64,000 bases of DNA from NCBI GenBank assembly GCA_002633025.1, contig NMRB01001603.1, forward strand, positions 29,511 through 93,510, written 5' to 3'. The stretch's first letter is position 1, and every line of letters starts with the position of its first letter. Both the position numbers and the translations under genes were made by a program. The notes below the pieces were generated by a model. The model was not told the DNA's origin, did not search any database, and saw nothing but the letters and a program-made list of their open reading frames with translations. This document shows positions 57,414 to 64,000 of the stretch, piece after piece. Origin of the DNA: Notospermus geniculatus (lineage: Eukaryota; Nemertea; Pilidiophora; Heteronemertea; Lineidae).

Positions 57414-57712
57414 AAAAGTTAAAGTTAAAGTTTGGGTTTGTAGTCTGAGATATCAACAACGGTAGAGGTGTCATCCGACTTTACACTTTAACCCCAGTCT
57501 ATCCTGAAACCTTTCAGCAGAACTCAGATGAGCTGCTCATTCAGCGCTAAAATCTGAGCATTTCTGACTGGTACCCATTTATACAGCTGGGTGGAGAGAG
57601 GCCAGTGAGGCAAAGAGACTTGCCCAAAGTCTCACGCCCAGTGGGATTCGAACCCGGGACCCACTGACCGCTAGTCAGAGACCCGAACCACTACCACCGT
57701 GGCTGCCACATC
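57414..57712 (-). mobile_element. tRNA-derived SINE, full length
   Basis: The minus strand begins GTGGCAGCCACGGTGGTAGT, with A box TGGTAGTGG and B box GGTTCGAATCCC, then GGGCAAGTCTCTTTGCCTCA and AAATGGGTACC. The central part is shared with the SINE at 7849-8195, although the heads differ. Confidence 0.88.
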
Positions 57713-57719
57713 TGAGCAA

Positions 57720-58735
57720 ATCATTGTTACCAAACCACTTTTGATGATGTTCAAAACAGTTTCACATACTAATTCAGGCAAAGAAATGCACTCTTAAAGC
57801 AAGCCTAATACATATTATTTTCCATCTTGTGTGGCACTCCTCAAAATGCCGCTCAAAAGAAGTATACCAGTCAGACCAAATGCCAAATACTTAGCGTACA
57901 TTCACCAAGTGGCATCTTGCCACTTGAAGGTTTTAAGAGCGAAGAACTATTTTTGAGACCGTAGGCAATATTTGAAAGTATACAGAGAAGAATAGAGCCC
58001 AAAATGATCCTTTTCGAGAGCACTTGAGGATAGATACGTCAAATTCAAGACCTCCTTATGAAACTCTCATAACTGATATCAACATAACCCTACACGTCTA
58101 CATTTATTACTTCTGTATTGAGAACATTCTCAACTCAGTCAAGTCCCCTGTTCTCGGGAATGCTGTAGAATAGGACTGCTGGTCTATACACATCAACTGT
58201 TTGATGTCCCATCACAGGCAGATTTCTCCCCTCATAATACATGATCATCGAGGTGAAAAACTATAACCCAAGCTCACTTCCTATAAGGCAAAAAAAATCA
58301 TCTTTCTTGTCCAGCAACTCAGAAGAAATTGATGCAGCATGCGATTTTTTTAAGATAACTTTTTTCAGTTGTCTTCATGGAAAGGGGGAAATACTACCAG
58401 CAAACTATCTGTCTATGTTTAAAGCACAAGTTTCATGAAAAATAAAGATGATTCAAGTGGTGAAGCATTTCTATGCATTGTATAGAAGGCGCTGCATAAG
58501 CAAAGCGAGAAAATTTGAAATTGTGAAGAAGAAAAAAATCAACGCGGGGGGTTTGGGAATGACGCGAGCACGGACAAGAAACAGATATTATTTTTTGGCC
58601 TAAAGATCAAGACTGTTTATCAGCTTTCAAATTTCAGGCCTTTTACAAACTCAGATTCAGTGAGATTAAAAAAGGATTGATTTTCAAGAGGTCTTAGTGA
58701 AGGTTATCAAGCATTTCATCTGAAAGAAAGATGGT
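57720..58735. other. Non-coding sequence, nothing recognised
   Basis: Probably intron 3 or sequence between the first exons; no Patched exon found. Confidence 0.4.
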
Positions 58736-58747
58736 ACATGTACACTG

Positions 58748-58803
58748 TGCATTTACCAACAAAAGGTTGGTACAATGCATTTACCAACAAAAGGTTGGTA
58801 CAA
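58748..58803. repeat. 27-bp direct repeat, two units
   Basis: GCATTTACCAACAAAAGGTT plus GGTACAA occurs twice. Confidence 0.85.
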
Positions 58804-59802
58804 ACAACCAACCTTGTTAATTTCTCCTCAGCTACCCAACAATCAGAGCACTACACAGCACGATATCAGCCTTCAGTTATTTCATCTACAAATTCTAGAT
58901 CTCGAAGATCTAGATCTGCTACCATATGCTGATCATTATTCTCCAATTTTCAGTCATACGAGGGTTCAACACCTCTAGCTCCAAAAAGCCACCCAGCGAC
59001 TTTACAAATCATGTGGGGTTCGTGGAAAAGTACATGTAGTAGAAAAATAAATCCCTTGGAATGCCAGTCAGGTTTCCCTGTGCTACCTGCAGTATGCTAA
59101 CTAAAATGATGATGGCGTTAAAAATAATCATTGGTTTTGCGGTAATTATATCAATTATTTTAGCAAACGAGGTCAATTGTTTGCCTATCAGAGCTCCCTG
59201 ACTTTCTGAAGGTGAGATGAATACATGTGTATGAGAAGATTCTATACTTCAGCAACTAGCATGTTGTTCTCTGTCTATAGCGCCAGTTGGACATACTGCG
59301 CCAGTAATGTAAAATGGTATACCTTGAGCGGTTAGCGCATCCCACCCAGGAGAAGGTGAAGAATGAAGTTTCCTGTGAGATGGAAAGTATTCAATGAGAA
59401 AAACTCAAATTGGAGCATACTTGGGTTTCCGATTTCTGCACGAGTGCTTTGCGGATAATTTGTAGGGTATGGTTGGCTCAATTCTAATGTAGAAGTCAAT
59501 AGCTGCAGGTTGTACTGTGCAGAGGCTGGTGCACGTGTACTATTGCTATTCAAAAGTTGATTTCATTCCAGATCGCTAGTAAAACACAATTCATTCGTCG
59601 GTTTGATGATATCTACAGGCTGGCTGCAGGTGAATTAAGTAACAAACGTTTTGTACTTAATAGCCTTTGAAATCAGAATCCCCAGGGTGCCATTGAAATA
59701 TTCAGTAACTGGTACCCCTCAGTTGTCATCAAAAGTAAAACCAACTTCCAACATAATACTGCACTAAGCAAGTCCTAGTGTACCTGCACAAGCTGTTTAC
59801 CA

Positions 59803-59926
59803 GGGCCGACCGCACAGAAAGTCCGATAGTGCTTTTGTGCCTATCAGCGGTTTAGTTAATGGGAAAATGTGTTATAACTAACTGCCAATAGGCGCCGGTA
59901 GCACTATCGGACTTTCGGTCGGCCCG
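59803..59926. mobile_element. Fold-back element (CCGATAGTGC)
   Basis: GGGCCGACCGCACAGAAAGT and CCGATAGTGC at the left against GCACTATCGGACTTTCGGTC and GGCCC at the right. The core resembles that of 4811-4938. Confidence 0.78.
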
Positions 59927-60337
59927 GAACTGTATCTTGAACACCAAGAGAACCCTTCTTCAATAACTTTCCCACAAATCAAGACTCTGATCAGCAGCCA
60001 AATAGGTTACAAATCGCCAAAATCCTGGATTCCATCCTGGCCAAGATTCTCACATCACCAAAACGTTCTTCATTGAGTAATTACATCAAACGAATCGTTC
60101 AGTACAATGAGAAGCTAATTGTCATTAAATGGGAGCATTTCATAGAGAAGACTATTAATTTCTCATTGAATACGGTAATTTACAATCCACAACATATGAT
60201 TTACAGCTTGTCAACATGATTCCAGTAAACAGAACTAACTGCATGTTTTCCTCTGCCAAAACATTTTTTCCCCCAGATTTACGACACAACAACAGAACCT
60301 ACCATTTGCCCTGACAAAAAATGGGAAAATCATGTGC

Positions 60338-60875
60338 CAAAAAGACTAAGAAGAATGATGGTGAAAATCTTGGAGGAAGAATGAGGGTGAAAATCTTGAA
60401 GAAGAATGGTGAACATCTTGAGGGAAAGAAGATGATGGTGATCAAATCTTGAAGGAAAAAGAATGATGGTGAACATCTTGAAGAAGAATGATGGTGAGCA
60501 TCTTGAAGAAAGAAGAATGATGGTGAAAATCTTGAGGGAAAGAAGAATGATGGTGAACATCTTGAAGAAAGAAGAATGATGGTGAATATCTTGAAGAAAG
60601 AAGGATGGTGAATATCTTGAAGAAAGAAGGATGGTAAATATCTTGAAGAAGAATGATGGTGAACATCTTGAAGAAAGAAGAATGATGGTGAATATCTTGA
60701 AGAAAGAAGGATGGTGAATATCTTGAAGAAGGATGGTAAATATCTTGAAGAAGAAGGATGGTGAACATCTTGAAGAAAGAAGGATGGTGAATATCTTGAA
60801 GAAGAATGATGGTGAAAATCTTGAGGGAAAGGATCATGAAAATCTTGAAGAAAGAAGAATGATCGTGAATTTTTC
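60338..60875. repeat. Purine-rich minisatellite, 25-30 bp unit (GATGGTGAACATCTTGAAGA)
   Basis: About 18 units of GAATGATGGTGAACATCTTG and AAGAAAGAA with length variation. The plus strand is mostly A and G. It produces open frames of up to 192 codons on the minus strand (Phe/Ser-rich), an effect of the repeat. Confidence 0.92.
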
Positions 60876-60879
60876 AAGT

Positions 60880-61550
60880 TGAACTTGAAGGAAAGGTATG
60901 CATACTTGCAACCCTATACCCTGTAGTCATGTCCAAGAGGCTCCAAATGAACTAAGGTGCATTTACGTTCATTGAGATGAGAGACTTGCAGGTCAAATTG
61001 CTCAATGTACGCAATGTCAACAAGCATTCAGTGAGAAAAAACACTGATTTAGACATCTCATTCTTATGATGCCATTCCATCTTCATGATGAATTAAAAAC
61101 TAACTCAAATATTGTACCAGCGGTCATATCCTGATAGAATCTCACAATAGTTGTGCATGCCGTGAACAATACAAGATGATGATCACCATCAATGGGACCA
61201 TAATCATGAAGAATAAAACTTGAAGATGTACACCATCCAAGTGTCAGTCAATATAATAGGTGATAATAAGGCACAGTGGGTGGGTTGCTTTAACAACTTG
61301 GGTGGCCTCCAAATATTTGGCCAACAGCAAGACAAAGGAAGCACTTTTAGAGAGTGCAGGTATAGAAATGGTCATGTGGAGTTTCCAGAAGTTTACAGAG
61401 AGTGTGGTAATTCATGGAGAGCCCAGATTGCCTCTTCCACTTGGTTCTTCCACAAGAAGGCACAATTCTGAGGTAATACTCAGCCAACTGATAAGATCTG
61501 ACAGCAGCCTACATGTGTGCAAATGAGGCACACTTGATCACTCCATATTC
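60880..61550. other. Non-coding sequence, nothing recognised
   Basis: No feature seen. Confidence 0.4.
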
Positions 61551-61555
61551 GAAGA

Positions 61556-61844
61556 CATACGGCACGTTGCACAATTGACCTAGGCCTACCTTTATCCGCG
61601 TACCTTCCGCGAACGTCACACGGTACGCTTCAGTTCAATGCGTGTGGTACGGGTGCGTCACATGTCTCTTCTGCGTGACGTCCGCGCAGCACGGACGAAT
61701 GATGTGTTATGTCTTCACTGCGTGCCTTCCATGGTGGTGTGCGACGTCCGCGGAAGATACGAGGACGGTATGTGAATGACGCTGCATGTGGTACACGGAT
61801 GGTGCGTGGCACGCAAGGGAGGTCAATTGCGCAACGTACTGTAC
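61556..61844. mobile_element. Fold-back element, GTACGTTGCACAATT family, copy 3
   Basis: GGCACGTTGCACAATTGACC at the left and GGTCAATTGCGCAACGTACT at the right, with CCGCGTACCTTCCGCG inside. Related to 12353-12624. Confidence 0.83.
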
Positions 61845-62034
61845 TAGGCTACCAGATGCAATCCATGCCCAAAACCATAGTGACACTACTGTCTTCAAAA
61901 TCAGAGGGATGATACCTCCTTCTGAGGTAGATCATCAATGAAAAGTTGTGCAACAGTCTTCCCCAAGAGTTCATCAATAGAATATTATAATTATGTTCAT
62001 TACTGAAGACAAACCCTGCCAACTAACTCAACCC

Positions 62035-62560
62035 ATTCGTGATTCTTGTCTTTGAGTTTCATCCAAGTCCGGCAAGCCTTCAATGATGATGAACACTGCA
62101 TCTGCACTTTTATCATAAACCAGTCTCCTGCATGGAGTTGCATCATCCACGACACTTCCACAGCGGCCTGACAAGCAGTGCAGAATCTTCCTACAGGCTA
62201 TCATGCGAACGAACTATCTATTCCTGGTACATCTAACCGAGGATTGAATGTAAACACGGATTGTGCCACATTCTATAGAAGCCTTGGGCCCACCATGAGC
62301 AGGAATCTGGCCATTGTCACCCCAAAGAAGCATGCACACAATGGCCTTTCAATTATAGTTTCCGTCCACAATGGGCCAAACTGTTGGCCTTCTTTGGTAC
62401 AGCATCATCGCCTCGTGGAAGCATTGAGTACACATGGACTGTACTCTGAAGCACGCAGTGTCCTTGAAGAGTACCACACTGCGTGCTGTACAGAACACCT
62501 TGTTGCTTGTGTGAGAATGGGCTATATGTCTGCCATTCTATTTCACTTCCAAAACTGATG
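62035..62560 (-). pseudogene. Possible decayed coding remnant, family unknown
   Basis: On the minus strand three frames in succession read protein-like text: FGPLWTETIIERPLCACFFG, then NVAQSVFTFNPRLDVPGIDS, then RRLVYDKSADAVFIIIEGLP. Stops and frame changes separate them. I cannot assign a family; a dead transposon or a chance pattern are both possible. A 126-codon plus-strand frame overlaps it. Confidence 0.2.
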
Positions 62561-62585
62561 ACGGTGTACAGAGATGGTTAGCCTC

Positions 62586-62898
62586 CTAGAAACGCTTTGA
62601 TCTTGAAGTAGGCTGCAGCAGCCTTCTTCAAGATCAAAGCATTTCTAGACCAGCCTGAAAGGACAGTGGCATGTCCCAAGCAAGAAAGAGAATCAGCCCA
62701 GGCCAGCTCATGAAAGATGCCACAACCAAGAAAGGAACGTGGTGATCTTGAAGTAGGCTGCTGGAGTCTACAGCAGCGTTCTTCAAGATCTAAGCATTTC
62801 TAGACCAGCCTGAAAGGACAGTGGCATGTCCCAAGCAAGAAAGAGAATCAGCCCAGGCCAGCTCATGAAAGATGCCAACAACCAAGAAAGGAACAGTG
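62586..62898. repeat. Tandem duplication of about 155 bp
   Basis: TTGATCTTGAAGTAGGCTGC-type text, GCATTTCTAGACCAGCCTGA and AGCTCATGAAAGATGCCA recur twice. Each unit starts with a hairpin GATCTTGAA...TTCAAGATC. Confidence 0.9.
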
Positions 62899-64000
62899 GA
62901 GATCAACACTGATAACTCTGTGGAGGGGAATGTGAACAAACTGGAGCTAATTCAGAATGACAAGTGTCCAGAAGATGAGTGTGGTCAAAGAGTGGCACAA
63001 TAGTTAAAAATAGTAACCTATTCATTGCGCTCTCAAGGGAACAGCTTCCGGCCAGCCCACTGAAGAGTAGGTGACTGTGGTTCAGTCTCTTTCTAAGAAC
63101 CATGGACCCCGAAGTGTTTACAGGGAACAGACTGGTGTTGGTGAATTGTACAGAAGGTTCAATGGCATTTTGTTATTTCAACTCGCCATGTTTAGGACAG
63201 ACTTGCGACAAGATAGTTGACAGTCCTCTGTCTAAGCCCCATATGTGATTTGGTCTCAAGATGGCACATTTCTGGCTACCCCAGCAACATTGAAAGGAAG
63301 ATAGGTATAAGCCAACCTGTCTGTTTCTAGCAGGGATCAGCCACAGAAGGCCAAGTTTTGGGTGATTTGGACCCAATCCCGAAGACCTCTATGCCAGAAA
63401 AACCACCAAGACGTAGCCTACACCAGCCTAATGGTCTTGGTTGAGAATCCTGATTCAGCATTGCTTGTTTAGTAAAACACACAGGCCTACACCTGGCCGG
63501 ATCCAACCATAAAGCATGCATGGAATAAACAAGATACTGGGGAATGTTATCAGGCTTCCAGCATCAGGACCACACACGCACACCAGCCAGCCAGTCAGGT
63601 CATAATGGCTGCCAAGAAATTCTCCAGCGAACGACCTCATCAACCATTGTAGTGTACCTACAAGTATTCCCACTTACACAGAAAAAGTATTTCATGTACG
63701 TAGGCTACTTCTTACTCTAAGATGCATCGTACATTTGTAGCAGAGAACGATGCAGTCTCTAGCATCTGCATTATACAGGTTTTGGTGAGATAGAGAACTC
63801 TACAGAAACTTGAAATGGACAGAGGAGAAAGATTTCTCCTAAGGAGAACAGTTCCGAGTTAGGCCTCCACCGGGGCCTCCATCAGTTTAGGCCGACTGAG
63901 GGAAAGGTAGTGTGGCCTGCTTCACCAGAATGATGAAGATATGGACATTTCTTGTTGCCCAAAACCCTGCACAAACATAGGCCATGCAACACCACTGACT
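62899..64000. other. Non-coding sequence, nothing recognised
   Basis: No Patched exon or other gene seen up to the right edge. Confidence 0.4.

Noticed and set aside
60299-60877. 192-codon Phe/Ser-rich minus-strand frame
   Set aside because: It is a translation of a purine-rich minisatellite; several frames are open for the same reason.
62178-62558. 126-codon plus-strand open frame
   Set aside because: No recognisable domain and no splice context. The opposite strand looks more protein-like but is broken.
55288-64000. Patched exons 1-3 in the right-hand 8.7 kb
   Set aside because: I looked for TM1 and for the LxIQTPxxEGxNxLTxExLLQHL block on the minus strand and found neither; they are probably beyond the window.

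Overview
This is animal nuclear DNA: one large, intron-rich gene on the minus strand in a background full of short repeats. The gene encodes Patched, the 12-pass membrane receptor for Hedgehog ligands. Exons 4 to 24 (human PTCH1 numbering) lie between about 55.3 kb and 7.2 kb. The N-terminal exons 1-3 were not found and probably lie beyond the right edge. One copy of each exon gives an open frame of about 1140 residues that ends in a stop codon, with every splice phase compatible. Many exon lengths match human PTCH1 as I remember it, with extra introns inside exons 6, 14 and 15. The vertebrate-like exon layout, the tRNA- and 5S-derived SINEs, the many fold-back elements and the strong allelic divergence suggest a marine invertebrate deuterostome (cephalochordate, echinoderm or hemichordate). 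I cannot name the species.

Layout. 1-6.5 kb: DNA downstream of the gene, with fold-back elements, a piggyBac-like MITE and a degenerate tandem repeat. 6.5-12.2 kb: 3' UTR exon and exons 24-21, with the exon 24-22 block present twice. 12.2-20.5 kb: the 8.4 kb intron 20, full of mobile elements. 20.5-32.2 kb: exons 20-11, with exon 17 present twice and exon 18 one and a half times. 35.2-44.0 kb: a tandem duplication of about 4.2 kb carrying exons 9 and 10 twice. 45-49 kb: exons 8, 7 and a duplicated 6a/6b block with minisatellites. 54.9-55.3 kb: exons 5 and 4. 55.3-64 kb: no recognised gene.

The most informative pattern is the repeated duplication. Three of the five single-base N gaps sit exactly on duplication breakpoints. 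The protein is almost unchanged between copies, while introns differ by SINE and MITE insertions with clean target-site duplications. Including both copies of exon 6 or of exon 17 would shift the frame. This is what two divergent alleles placed end to end by an assembler look like, although the exon 9/10 duplication has no N and could be real. I saw no operon, CRISPR array or prokaryotic system.
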